64,000 nucleotides of DNA, from assembly GCA_020746105.1 (NCBI GenBank), contig CM036628.1, positions 3,296,001 to 3,360,000 on the forward strand, given 5' to 3'. Under the pieces are notes generated by a model. That model made no database searches. It was not told where the DNA came from and saw only the letters and a list, made by a program, of their open reading frames with translations. Positions 26,201-39,945 of this stretch are shown piece after piece (position 1 is the first letter of the stretch; the number at the start of each line of letters is the position of its first letter). The DNA is from Trogon surrucura. Its lineage: Eukaryota > Chordata > Aves > Trogoniformes > Trogonidae. The position numbers and the translations under genes are program-made.

Positions 26201-29200
26201 GATTGTGTGACTTCTATCATAATCTCCTGTAATACTTTATGCCATTAAATGTTTATACACCCTTGGCAGATAGCGGCATTGCCCACCTGTGTGTTGTTGC
26301 TCCTTCCTGTTGGAATTGCTGAGTAAGCGAGGAGCCTCTCAGAGTTACACTGCATTGATTTGTCCTCCTTCCACCAGGTCGGTTAATTTGAGGCTGTCAG
26401 GCGAGGCTGGGCATTTGCGCTCCCTACGTGTTACTTCTGGAATTTCTAGCAGTAGCGTAGATGTGTTTGTGAGCTCCCAAGCTCTTACTGGCATGCCAGT
26501 CTGGCTGACTCCGGCATGACTAATGTGTGTGCCTAACAAGTTCTTCCTGTTCCCATCATGCCTAAATCCTTTCCCTCTGTATCATTGACTTCCCATCTCA
26601 GCCTCCCTCTCGGGCCTCGCACGTAGAACTGGCAGCATTTCAGAAAATAAGACCGTGAAAATCCTGAATGGCAATTTTCTGCCCAGCGACCTGGGCTTTC
26701 TCTCCAGCGCATCCATCCTGAGTTTCCACAGACGACTGTTCCTAGCGTGCACCCCGTGGACTGCTGTTGTGTTTGCTGAATCACCAAGTAGTCAGTGTAG
26801 ATCCTCTGTGAGGTTGCTGCCTCTGGATCTGATGGGCAATGTGCCAGCCCTTTGTCAGATGCCACAAATGATGTCCCAAACGAGGATCCACTTAGCGCTC
26901 TGCGTTGTCTATGTTGCTCTCTGTAGGGGTGGCCAATGACAGACACCGCTGGAGACTGTAACGACAGGGGACACCTGCAAAGGTGCTGCTGCATCCTCCA
27001 GTACTTTTCTGTACTCAATTCACTCCACTGGCCCTACGTATTGCTGCGTCATTCTATCCCTGATTGCAGTTTATCCCTCTTCCAAAAGTGACTGGTCACC
27101 TGGCCCGTTGCTAAAACATTTCTCAGTTGCCTAAATGCCAAGTGCTTTCCTTACTCAAGGTGAACGTGGTAAAAGAGCGATGCGTCTGAAAGCTCCTTCG
27201 ATTTTCCCAGCAATATAGGCTGGCCCAGTAAAAGTAATGCACTTTTAAAGAAAAAAAAAAAAAATCTCACTGCTGTTCTTCCCTGTTGAAGCTGTGCTGC
27301 ATGCGTTTCTGTGTGTGGAATGCAGGTGGAAGCAGTCATCATCCCAACCCTTTCTCACTGGCCCTTTTGCTGCTGCTTCTCGAGCTGACGTCCCTGCGTG
27401 TGCTCCTGTGCAGTGAGACAGAGCAGAGAAACAAGCTTGGTCTAAGTTAAACTGGCAAAAAGGGGAGAGAGGTATTTTTAACCAGTTCCCCAATCCCCTG
27501 TGTTTGTTCCAGAACGAGGCAGGAGGCAATCTGTCTGGGGTTGGGAAGGTTGGGTGAGGCCGTTTTTATTTGAGCAAGAGCTCTGAAGTTCAGTGTTACT
27601 CAACCATGTACGCAGTCATTTGTGATTTCAGGGATGGAAAGACACGGAGAGTTCATCTGAAGGCGTGATATCTCTGGATTTTATACCTATGCTGACTGAC
27701 AGGTGTCTGCCTTACTTAAAAACATCCCGTTTCCACAGCAGACGTGACTTTCAAACCAGTGAGAACTCCCTGATCGTGAATCATCTTTGTCACTCTTAAA
27801 AGCGCTGTCCTTTAGTATGTCTTTTCTGTGACAAAAATATAAATTCCCTTTGGCTCTAATTCCAGTACTGTATTTAGTCTGCCTTTGAACTGTTGTCTCA
27901 TTGGTTAGATTACATGGCTAAGTTCTATATAAATAGTGCAATCTAGAGTGCATTGATTTAATAGTAATTCTTGTGATCCAAAAGATTAATTTATTCCAGC
28001 TGTAGACTTAGTGAAGTCTGAATTAGAGGGCAAATTCTAATTCTGCTGAGGCTCGTTTTTTAGCTCATCTTGCAATATTATCATGAGCTTCTTAGAACTG
28101 ATACCAAAATAATTAAATGCTTATTAAATTTTCCAAGTTACACATTTTAAAAATATTCAAGCATACTCTAACGCATCTTGTTGTTGTATAGCTCCTACTG
28201 TTTCAAGTCTTGCAAGATACGTTTAGGAAGTGGACCTTTAGAATATGTAGTTTAACACAAAGAAGGACCAATGATTTTTAAAGAAATAGTTTTGGATGTT
28301 TGGCTGAACTACAGTGTGTCTGCTGTCAGCTCACACCTCAGCATGTAAGTTTTGTAACATATTACTGCTCTAAAAAAATCCCGTGTAGTTCCATTTTTTT
28401 CCTTAGGTTTCTTTAAATATTTCTCACTCCTTTGAAGTAAGTTCCACTTAAGCAGAAAGCTCCTGTGCGTTAATTTCTCACAGGCTTGGCAAATTCTTGG
28501 TTATTGGCATGAATTTTTTGTTCAGCTGTTCTGTGTTGTGCCCCTAGGTGCTGATGGCTCAGCACGCATCAGGCATTTGGCAACTGACAAAAAGCATTTT
28601 TTTTAAGGTCCAAATGGATGCCTTTGTGACTGTGTATAATGTCTGGTATGTATAGCGTGTGAATTTAATTGCCAAAGTTATTTTTCAAAGTAAGTTGCAT
28701 ACGTTTCTGCCTGCTTCTACTCACTCATCTAATATTTTGAACGAATAACGTGTCTCACAGGTAGTTGAAATCCATTAAAACACAAGTTATGATTAGTCTG
28801 TAGCAGGAGAAATCTCAGTTATAGCTCTAATAACATTTTGTGTGACCTTTTGGTAACTAAAGGTCTGGTTTTCACTGATGTCTTGGCTGACTGCTTCAGG
28901 TAGTATTTCAGCAGAACGAAAAAAAGCAGTTTATGAAAACCCAGCGTCCCCGTTGCTAATGGTCACTGGCAGTTGGGTAAAACTGTCAAGCAATCAGAAG
29001 GAAAATGTCTGTATTTTGGGCAATGAGAACAGACTTTCTTGTAAGGTAGTTACGTGTAGAGTGTAGGAGTTGTGTGTTAAGCTGCTGTCTGAAGTCTATG
29101 CAAAACGATATTCTCTGGTTTGTGGTTAATGCGCAGCAACTACTTGGGTGGATGGAAGTGCTCACTCTTGGAAAAAAGTAAACGGTGCTGTGATACTGAA

Positions 29201-31470
29201 CTTCCAGCCTTTAAGTGCCTGGAGAATGCTTTTTTTCAAAGCTCTTTTTATGCCTTAGTCGTCCTGCTAGTGGTAGAAGGGGAAACATTATACTCACACC
29301 TCAAAAGTCACGTTTGCTGCGTTCTCAGTAGTGAGGAACTGGAGCTATTTTCATCCCATCTCTTTAGTGTTGTCTTTACTGTTCTTGTACAGGGTGGAAG
29401 TTCTGGGGACCTTTCGCAGCTTTCTAAAACGTTTTGGATGTGGTGTTCTTAGAAGGTTGGGTTTTTGGGTATATTTTACTTCATGGAATTTTAGGAAAGG
29501 GTTCTGGTGCATACTTTGAAAGCATTAATTGCAAAAAAAAAAAGAAAGAAAAAAGACTACTCGAAGGAGAATGCTTGCAGTGGAAGTGTTTTGTCTCAAT
29601 TCCCATTTGTAAGTAGAAAGATCACACATAAAGCTTATGATCATCGCTGAAGTTGTTTCAACTTTGACTTGCAAAGCTTCCAGTTATGTTTTTAGAGTGA
29701 CTGTGTTGCATTGCATCCTTTAAAATGTTTTTCTGTGGCGTAACTGTCTCTAATTCAGAACTACTGACTCCTCCTCAAGAGGAGGCTGCGTAGTGGTGCT
29801 GGGGGACGATAAGTAGTGCCCGTCCTTGGATGTGCTTGTTAATCTTAACACTTGTTAATTTGTTAACGTATTTATTAATCTGACTACACTTGGACATAAG
29901 GGGTATGTGGGCTTTGAGGTCATTTTTAGATCCAGGAGCAGCATGGGGTTTGAAGTTGCTCATTTTCTTTGAAAATTGGAGTGGGGAGGTGATTTTGGCT
30001 GAGATCTCTCCAGTTCAGAACACTTAAAATGTAGCCAAAGGTACTTGATGCAAACTATTTATTGATCAAATGCAGTATTTTCCTGGGGTTTCTGTCTCCT
30101 GCTATGAAAGGGAACATAAAACCATTTCATATCTTCCTGCGATATGAAAAAGGTAGGAATAGCCAGGGAGAAAATAGCAGCTTTGCTTCAACAGTTTTTG
30201 TGAATAACTTTTGTTAACAAACTAATAATTTTCACCTATAACCTGAAGTTCAAGAAGTATAATATACAACTAATAAAGATATCGGGAAACAAAATTATAT
30301 TTCTTAGAAATATTTAAATATGGCCTGTAGGAAGTCGTAATCAGGTGACTGCAGACTCTGAAGTAATAATGTTAATAATTTGTAATGACACTGAATTGAT
30401 TTATTAACTTCATAAAGTCTGATTTTTCTGCTCTGGTTGATAATTGTGCAATTGGGGAAAAACAATTTGCTTAAGTAGGTCAGAGCATACATGTGAACGG
30501 TTTTATAATGTAAATATACATATTGCTATATAATTTTATTAAATGTTAGAAATTACGGTGTCTTAATAACCTCGAATACGTTGGCCATTATTCTTCGTTG
30601 TTTTTGACATTCGAGCAAAAGTTTATCTGGAGGTGCAGTCCTTACTCTGGGTGTGTTTAACAAGGATGCGTACTGTCTGGAGAGATTAAGCATTATTTTG
30701 ATAAGAAGACTTAAGTCTTCGCGTTTACATTCCGAAACTCAAAATCCACTTTCCTGTAACTTGTTGCTGATGTTTTGGGAACGTGCTGAGTGCTCCAGAG
30801 GTTTTCATCAAAATTGAGGGTTCCAGAATGGATGAAAGGGGAGAACGACTTGATTAGGGAGAAAGCAGCAACGCTCCCTGACTTGTCATGGATGTGTGGA
30901 AGGAAATAACTTGAGCATTACTTTATTTATTCTCCCCTCCTTTTCACGAGAGTTAGGTGAAGTATGAAAGAGATGGGGGGAGGTCAGAAATGGAAAAAAT
31001 TATGAAGTGAGGGGGGGGTGAGGGAAATGAAGGATAGAAATAGTGAAATGGGCAGAAGAATGAATGGGCTCAAAGCCTGACGGAGGCAGGAGCACGAGTT
31101 TAAGCTGTCAGTTCCCAAATAAACATTCATTTTTTAGATTTCTCTATACCAGTGGTATGTGACGCCGAGGATACAGCAGTGCCTCAGTACTTCTCACAGA
31201 GCTGTACCAGGATGGGCTTCTGTGGCTTCTCCATCCCCGTGGGGCTGCGGACAAGGCTGGAATCCCACAGGCTGGAGGGCTCGCTGGCCCGGCGAGAGGT
31301 GGGAGTTGGCGAGTCCAAATTCACACCTGCGTTTCATTGCCTTGAGCAGTATCAACAGCTGTATTTCTGTAGTGCTCGTTGAATAAATTGTGATTTTTAT
31401 TGTTTTCAGTCATTTATTCCCATTCTTCAATGCCTCGTCGCATCTCGAATTACGCGAGGCTGCTACCGCT

Positions 31471-31503
31471 GATCCGAGGGGTGTGATGATCCGAGGGGTG
31501 TGA
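31471..31503 (+). repeat. 17-bp tandem duplication
   Basis: Two adjacent copies of a 17-bp unit starting GATCCGAGGGG lie at 31471-31487 and from 31488, identical over the first 16 bases. The unit is unrelated to its AT-richer surroundings. No function is evident. Confidence 0.9.
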
Positions 31504-32901
31504 CGTGGTTCTGGCTTTGTTACGAAGCAGCGTGCAGTTCAGCAATTCCTGATCTAGTGCTTCATACGAGCCAGAATCGACTAGTGAAGCGCGGAGCCAT
31601 CCTATCTGCTTTCACACGTCGGGCACTGTACCGCTCAGATAAGTGTGCTCGCCTGGAAGGAGCCGAGGGATGTCCACAGCTGCGCTGCTGCTCCCTCTCG
31701 ACCTGGTCTGGGAGACTTGTGGGCACCTTTCATGGAAAGAACGTGTCTAAACCCATAAGGTTTTTTTAAAGAAGCAAAGCTGCTTATTTATTATCTTTAG
31801 TGATTTTTTGGTGTTGCAATCGAGATACTGGTTTGGTCAGCCCTGAGGAGTGTGTTCCTGTGCTTCCCTCGTCGGTCTGGACTTGGATAGGATTAGCAGA
31901 AGTTTACAAGATAGAAGGCTAAACCGCCTAGTCAGAGGTAAATATGGAATAGCAGGGGATCATGGTGTGCATGATCACAGCAAGTACTGTGATAATACCC
32001 TTGTGAGGAGCCTTGGCATCACAATTGCCGTGTTTTAAAGAGGATGTAACCCATGTAACCTCTTGTCCCATTCTGGTAGTTCCTTTTACATCATTCCCTT
32101 ATATTATGGAAGACTGGCAGACTCGTTCTACTCGGCGTTCAGAGGAAGGTGGAAAAAACTCATCTCTTTGCCCGCCGTTCCTTCGCTTCCACAGTCTTCT
32201 GGAGGAGCTATGAATTTTCCATTTTTTTTTACTTCTTGCTTTTTTCCTAACTCGCGTCTACTCTCAAATCATGTCCTCCCCTCCCTCTTTCCCGTGGGTG
32301 ACGGCTTTGTGCCACTGTTCATCACTGCAAAGGGTATTTTAAATTGGAAATGACTAATGGCTTTCCTGTTGGAAGCGTGATTCTGACAAGAAATAGTAAA
32401 CACGAAGGCTGTGGTAACACTGCTGTTGTGAAGATCGGCACCCAGGGTGCTTGGAATAACCTTGTGGATATCACATTGGCTAATATTTGGGTCAAACTTG
32501 GAAAGTTGTCTCCAGAGCAGTGTGGGAAATAAATATCCTTAAGCTTTTTTTTTAATTAAAAGAAATAAAATTCTTAATTAAAAACTACAGCCACGATTAT
32601 ACGCTTTCTGGCCTAACTGCGTTAGGATCTGTGTCGGATCCTCACTTCACCTTGATCTGAATGTCTTGGAAATGGCTTTAGTGGCTGCAGTACAGCCCGA
32701 GGGATCAATGTTCTGAAGGTACTCAATTCTAGATGACTTAATTTAACGACTTAGCAGCTATCCAGATGTATAAACCCGATACCTGTTGATGGAGATAGAA
32801 AACCGCTTGTGATGGTGGGTTTGTGGTGGGCAGGAGCTGCAGCTGGACTGCTGCGGAAGTCCTGGGATTGAAGCGGTGTGAGCTGCTGAACCGCTGTGTT
32901 G

Positions 32902-33012
32902 TAGAATCATAGAAACTTAGAATGGCCCAGGCTGGAAGGGACCTCAGAGATGATTTAATCCAACCTCCCTGTCATGGGCAGGGACGCCTCTCGACTAGAT
33001 CACGCAGCACAT
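32902..33012 (-). mobile_element. CR1 LINE 3' fragment, minus strand
   Basis: Read on the + strand it begins TAGAATCATAGAAA and continues GGCTGGAAGGGACCTCAGAG and CATGGGCAGGGACGCC, the reverse complement of an avian CR1 3' end. It is truncated after about 110 bp and is of the same subfamily as the copy at 18591-18696. Confidence 0.88.
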
Positions 33013-36000
33013 GGGGACCCTCTGGGTTTAACGCCTGCCCGCTCAGCTGTTGGTGTCTGTGCACACACCACGATCGATCAGTCCCTCATACAAACTCAAT
33101 CTGTCCCCAGTTCAGGTTGTCATTATGGGAATTTGGGGGAGGAGCGTTCCGTTTTAGGGGAAAGTGCACGTGTCTGGCCCAAAACCAAGACATGTAGACT
33201 TGAAGATGCGTCAGGAACCCTGAACGATGAAGCGGGTGCTTTGCTGACGGTGTGGTAGGTGCCATCCCGAGGAATTTCCGGGTGTCCCATGACCTGTGGT
33301 GCTGCAGACCGAGTCCTCTGACACTGCCACCCGCGCTGCTCTGAGGACCGTCTCTGTGGAGGGCGTTACCATGCTGAAGTTTTCTTGAGTGCACGGTTAT
33401 GTTGTGCTGCGAGTCCTTCTATTCAAGCACACTTGTGGGCAACATTAAAAATCATCTTGAGTATAGCGGTGGGTAAAACCAGTTTTGTCCCAAGTCCTGA
33501 TTCCCTGCTTGTGTAGAACGTAACTTTTGCTGTCAGTTTGGTTTCTGAGGAGCTGTAAATATTCCGATCTTTTTTTAGCAATGCTAAGTAAGCCTACATA
33601 ACCAACTTGTGTGATTTCTGAGTACTTCTGGGGTTTGTTACATGTAAATATTTATTTTAGCAAAGTGAAGAGCGAACTTAAGGACGTATGTCGTAGAAAC
33701 TCAATTTGTTTCATCCAGTTGGATTGCCGTGTGACAGGTGAAGGGAGAAGGTGCAGAAGAACAATGTTGCAGATGAAGAGCAGTGTCTGATTGACTGTTC
33801 ATGCTGGGCATACTTAGAAATCTTCCTCTTCCCCTTATAAATTGTTACTTTTACCTTCTTCTGGAATGCTGCCCATATTTCCCCAGCTTGTCTAATTTAG
33901 TATACGGGAACAGCAGCACTGGTCCTGCAGCTGAATGAGCAGCCACATCATCCGGCTGTATTTGTGAATTTACGCCCGTTTTTTCAATGAATTCCAGCAC
34001 ATTGGAATGCAATCTTAATTCAGGTGCTGTAGGTTCCCTTGAGAAGATGACCTACCAGTAAGCAGCCCTCTTATTTTTAACCCCGATTATGCTGTTGTTT
34101 AAACTAGATTTTCTTTAAATAGTAGCTGCTTTCTGACCTTTCGTAAGATTAGCTGCTTAGCGGAGCAGAACTTGCGAACAAATTCACACCTGGCAGCTCG
34201 GGTTTTGATGGTGAGGCTGATCTCTCTAGGGCGTTGTAGTGATTTCAGGAAAACCACCAAATACACTGTTAGGTGGATAAAGAAAGAAGTCTCCAAATGT
34301 TTCTGAAATACTGTAGCTGGAAGAGTTGCTCATTTGTTGATTTCTTCCTGAGAATGACTGAAAGAATATGCTGTGCCCTCAGAAGTATTTAATAACTTTT
34401 TCAGTAATTATGTAGTGTTTTAAATTGGGAAATTGCAGACGTCGCTTCCAGTTTCTGAAGCCAGTAGATTGTGGCGATTGTCTTCAAATCATCATGTGTT
34501 GGCAATAATGAACCTTCTTCATTGCCTAAATGTGTTTCAGTAATGCAATACAGACTGGTTTAAGAATCTTGCCGTATTTTCCCCAAGGAAGAATGTTATC
34601 GCAGAATAAATTTCCTCGTGTTTAGGGAAATATATGGGGTTTGTTTTTTTTCTTTTTTTCAGACGTGCTCCAATCTTCATGAATCTTGCCAGATGAAGTC
34701 ATTGCCTTAGTAAGTTGGAAGCTTTTGTGTGTGTGTGTATAATTGGGCACAGGCAGGGTAATGGGTTTTAGACACTTCACTCGGTAGCTAATTCTTTTTC
34801 CGACTGTGTAAAAGTAGTCAAGCAAGTAGTGCTTTTTTAACTCATGTCAAAATACGCGTTAAGTGGCACCGTAGTGGAAAAACTAGCTTTTTGTTTGCAT
34901 CTAGCCCCAAAAGGCTCTTTATATTGGCTTTCGGAATAGGAAAAATACCATCCATGAGCTTCTCTAACTTCACTTCAGAGCCCACTTTGAACTTGTAGAT
35001 AAGTTGCTGAAGAAACCGGCCTCTGTTCTTGATTCAGTAAGTGCTTTATGCACTCAAGTAAATGTTCAGTAGCACCTTGAACCTTGCTGAAGCTACTTAT
35101 TCTTACGTTCTTTGAAGCAGTAAATGAATTAATATTTTGTGATCTTTGGAATATGGTTAATGTTAGATATCTCTCTGTCTCTACTCGCTTCTGTAATACT
35201 GCCACAGAGAAGAAAACATACAGAAGTGTAAGATGAATGTGGTTTTTTCAGACTCTTTTTTTCCAGTCCTGGAGGCTTATAATGACAGTTGTCTCTCCCA
35301 GAATTTAACAGATAGTTTCGTGATTGAATTGTCCCTTTGTTCTCTTACACTGCGTCACACAAAATCAGAAAAGGAGCCTGCAGTAAACATCAGGAGGCCG
35401 TTTGGTGTCTTCTCTGGTTAAAGGGCAGAATGAAATATATTTCCAGGATTCCTGACAGTGGTCTGGTTTTGGGGGGCCTTTGAGGATACCCTCGTGACGG
35501 CAGCTCTGCGTCCCCCCCAGGCAGTCAGCCTCAGCATTCGGGTTTCTTACTGTTAGGATTTTTAAATTGAACATTACGTGGTTTGGTTTTCTTAGTGTCT
35601 TCTGCTGCTGGATGTTCCCTTAAGTCGCCGAGTTAAGTAGTCAGCCAGCAATTTTTTTGTCTGTCTTTGCATAAATGATAGTTGGGTTTGCCTTTGTACG
35701 CGTAAATATTGAGGTGTCGTGTTGCAGACGGATTGTCTTCATTGTGCCTCTTTTCCTTGTGCTCTGCTGGTTTTCTGTCTGTCTTTTCAATAACCGGATT
35801 TATTTGCGGTTTCTCCAACTAAGCCTATTACTGTGATCGTTGGTCTTCTTTGCGCTTGTGCCCATTTTCTTTGAGGAAATTTCCTTTCCTGTGAGGAGCT
35901 ACTGACCTTTTCTTCCTTTTCTTGTTTCTCGTTCAGAAAAATCTTATGATTTAATTGTCAAGGTTTATCAAGTTCGGTCTTTAAAAAATGGGGAAGAGGG

Positions 36001-36263
36001 TGTTGCCATTCTCCCTTGTTTTCCTTTGGAGGTTCATGAACTCTTGTTTTGACTTCCTTGTGCCTTACCTGATTTTTTTTCCGGAGTATATCTGGTAGGC
36101 CAAGATGTCCTTGCACTGCGCTGTCGGCTGCCGTGACTGTCACAGAAGGGCACTCACCAGGTTTTGTTGACCAGCTCCATAATATCATCCATCAAGTTTC
36201 CCCTTCCGTCACAAACTAGATACTTCCAACATATGTGCCCCCCTCTATGCATCGAATATTATG

Positions 36264-36627
36264 TGTGAGGGAGCTGGGATTGTTCAGCCTGGAGAAGAGA
36301 AGACTCTGGGGGGACCTTATCACTGCCTTCCAGTACCCGAAGGGGACCTACAGGAGGCTGGGGAGGGACGTTTTACAAGAGTGTCCAGCGACAGGACAAG
36401 GGGAAATGGATTTAAACAGGTTTAGATTGGATCTTGGGAAGAAATTCTTCAGTGCGAGGGTGACAAGACTCTGGACTAGATTGCCCAGAGAGGTTGTGGC
36501 TGCCCCCTCCCTGGAGATGCTCAAGGCCAGGTTGGATGAGGCCTTGAGCAACCTGGGCTGGTTAAGGGAGGTTGGATTAGATGGTTTCTAAGGTCCTTTC
36601 CAGCCTCAGACATTTTGTGATTCTATG
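36264..36627 (+). mobile_element. CR1 LINE 3' fragment
   Basis: This is the longest clear CR1 copy in the window. It starts near GAGGGAGCTGGGATTG and continues with CAGCCTGGAGAAGAG, then the usual run (AGAGGTTGTGGCTGCCCCC, CTGGAGATGCTCAAGGCC) to AGGTCCTTTCCAGCC and a TGTGATTCTATG tail. It is a 5'-truncated 3' end covering the last part of the element. A 118-codon open frame at 36235-36591 is the translated repeat and is not a host gene. Confidence 0.92.
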
Positions 36628-39539
36628 TACAGATGCCCTGGGTGAAGCTGTCAGGGTACACATTCCCGCCTCCTTCATTACAGGGCTGTATTTTTTGAGA
36701 CTGAGGATTGTGAATGAGCTCACTGAGTTGAGACATCTGGAAGTGTCCCAGCCCGCAGTGCAGTGAAGTTGCGAGTGCCTCCATTAGCCGGGAGGCTGCG
36801 CTCCCTGAGGCCGGACCAGGCTGGCGTCGCTTGTGCGAGGGAGCACAGTGGGTGGTTCTAACGATAAACCTGAATTTCTCTTTCTCCACGTGCTTCTAGT
36901 TTGAAACAGCGTTACGTGAGGGCTTAGCGTTGGTTGGAGGTGTAGCGTGATTCCAAATAAGCTAGAGTAAGCTTTATCTTGAAAAATATACGTGTTGAAA
37001 ATTTCTGGAATTTCAGAACAGTGGCTTGTTCACTCGTGTGAAGCAAAAAGGAAAACGCTGCCGTTGCAGCTTTGCTTGTTTGAGGGACTTTCTGGGCGTG
37101 TTGTAGCTTGGAAATCCTCGGAGCTGAGTGGAAGCGCTCGGCTCTTACAGAGGGACGAGTGCGCTGGCTTCTCAGCGCCTGGTCCTGCAGCCCTGGGTGT
37201 CAAGTCTCATTCGGGTTGTAGAGATGTTCTTCCCTCTTCTGGTTATAAAAGATGGTTGGTTAAATAACTATAATTAAAATATCTGTCTAAATATCATCGT
37301 ACCTCTCAGATCATCAAGTTTAATTCTTTTTACTTCAAAGTCCTCTAAGGGTTTTTTTTTTTTACTACTTGGAGGTCCTCAAGTGCAACCAACAACATTC
37401 TTAATCTGTTACCTTTCCTTTCTCTTGTTCTTCCCACCTTCTTTTTTTTTTTCCTGTCCTGTCTGGAAAAAAAGGAAGAGAAATTTTTTGTGCTGCTTCT
37501 GATGGTACCAGAAAAAGACCAATGTCTGCACCCTTCTTGCCTTTTCCCCCTTCCCTTAGTCAGTAAAGGTACTGATGAAGAAAAGGCAGCTCGTATCCAG
37601 CACCGCCGTATATTAAAAGGGTATTTTGAACAGTGCTTTCTTCCTGATGTTACCGGCGTGCTGGCTCTCGCTGTGTTACCTGGCTGATGATGGAAATAGC
37701 TTGCACGCTTTTGCTTTCAGCCTGAATACTTTTGGTAGCGTGTGGCAGGTAGGTGAACGGTTGGTTTAGCTGTTGAGGGCACGGGCAGGCACAGTGCGTA
37801 AGGGACAGTTTTGATACTTGCAGTGTTTATACAGGCTTATACCTGTGACCTTCACGCGAAGTGCTCCACGTCGTAACAGATTTATGCTCAAGTGAATGCA
37901 GGGCTGTCCTAGTTTCTTCATTAAGGAAAATAGTGTAATAGTAGCTGAAGTGGCACACGGGGCGGAACTCTGATCGGGTGCCCTGTGTTCCCGTGCCTCA
38001 GCCGCACGTTTTCGGGCGAGCCCTTAAGGTCGGTGTTGAGGATGTGGGATACGTGCACCGATTTCCGTGGTCTGTCAAGGAGACAGATGATGCCCGTACA
38101 ACCCTTTTGAGGGCAGCCGTCATATGCGAGGAAGTAATATTCAACTCTTAAGGTGTTGCAGCTGTCTCTTTAATTCGGTTTTGCAACTGGAAGCAGGGCA
38201 AAACAATATGTGTGATCAGCTGGTTTTTGTGGCGTAGCGCAAATAACTGGAAGAAGAGTTGCCTGATTTTTAGGTTAAAGCTGAGCAAAACTTTTCACTC
38301 AATTAGGCGGTGGCCGAGGGGAGAGTTCACAGTCTTCAGGTCACTTGTGAATTTGCGGTGGCACCTGGAAATAGTTTTAGGTGGAGATGGTTTTTTTTTA
38401 GTGCCTGGCTTACAAATGAACAAAAAAAAGGACGAAATACAGACCCTTATGAAAAAGAATAATTTATGCTCTTTACTAATGCTTCTGAAGGTCTGGATCA
38501 GGTCCCTTCTGCTTCTCGACGGTTTGAAACATCTTGCACCAACTTTGAGCTGCTGAGTATCCAGGGTGTCACCCCGCGTGACTCCTGTCGGTAACACCGT
38601 CGGCAGGGTATGGCAGAGGTTCCCGGTATCCCAATCAGACCCATCAGACAGGTGTGTTTCTGAGGCCCTGGGTTCAAGAGGGCTCACTCCCAAGCTTGGA
38701 GCTGTTTCGCTTTTTAATCAGATGTTTCATCCCACTTGGAGGTGATCGTTAGAGCTCTCCCAGGGAAGCACAGCATCTGGTTTGGCGAATGCTTTTTTAA
38801 AAGAGAACAAACAGCCCCACGCAAAAAACCCCACACCAGCTTTTATCATAAATGCAAAGGGAGCCAGAGTCAAAAAGGTGAGCTCACTCCACCCCAGCGT
38901 GCTCTCTCGCTCCCATTCTTGTGAGATATATAGGTTCAGCCTTCTTCGAGCAAAAAGAAAACTTGGATCTGCAGCATTTAATGCATGTTCTGCACGTCAC
39001 TGGACAAAAGGGACTCATAGCATCGCGTCCACGAGCTCTCTTGCTTTTTACTGAAGGTTTTCTCTTCTGTTGTTCTCTTCTGTTTTCTTTCAAGTGCCTG
39101 GAGGTGCAAATTATCATTTTACATCTGTCGATGTGTTCCTCAAAAAAATGCTGCTTTTTATTCTAAGACAAACAGATAACAGATTAAAATAAGGATTTTT
39201 TTCAGGTTGAAAATGCACGTATTTGCTTAGCTGTTCTCGACATCGATATCTCTGGACTTTGGCACTTGACTTCAGGTCTTGGATTAGTCGTTATGTTAGA
39301 AGGCAAGGTTTTGTGGGTCGGTGGCTTTAAAGCCAAAGCAAGGTATTGCAGGCTTGGAGAAAATAGGTAAGCAGCTGAAACCGAGGATGCCACTAAAAAG
39401 CAAAAGATCACTAGGGAGGACAATCTTTCCTCTCTGTAGCTTGTCTAGGTTCTTTGAGCAGGTTTCCTATGGCCTTTGTTTAATGTAAGGCTAAAAATGC
39501 TTTGTGAAGTTTTGAGTGGCAGACTTAGATTTTATATTA

Positions 39540-39945
39540 AGCGCTGAGAATGAATCCTGAGATGTAGCGGTCTGTTTCGAGTCCAGGGATGGAAGCAACT
39601 CTGGTGTGAGGCGCTCCCCCGTAATTCCGTGTTCAGTTCTGGGCACTGATGCTCAAGAAGGCGAATTTAAACTGGGAGAAGGTGTTGAGAAGAGCCGTGA
39701 TGGTCGGGATGGAAAGATGCCCTTTGAGAGGAAGCTGAATGAGCACAACCCGTTAGCAAAGTGAAGGCTGAAGAGGCACATGAGTTCTTTCTAAAAATAC
39801 TTCGGAGAATAATAACCAGGAAGGGAAGAGAACTATTTCAATTAAAGGACAATGTTGGCGCAAGATTAGGTAGGTCCAAGCTGACTGGGAAAACATTTTC
39901 AGCAGGAAATCAGGATGTTTCCAGAGGTTCTGAACTTCAGTGAGA
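39540..39945 (+). mobile_element. Probable old, diverged CR1-type LINE fragment
   Basis: Words such as TGTTCAGTTCTGGGCACTG, GAGAGGAAGCTGAATGAGC and TTAAAGGACAATGTTGG resemble the 3' region of older amniote CR1/L3-type elements. Divergence is much higher than in the other copies and no ATTCTATGA tail is visible. Both ends are uncertain. Confidence 0.5.

Noticed and set aside
36235-36591. A 118-codon frame that looks protein-like
   Set aside because: It is the translation of a CR1 3' fragment.
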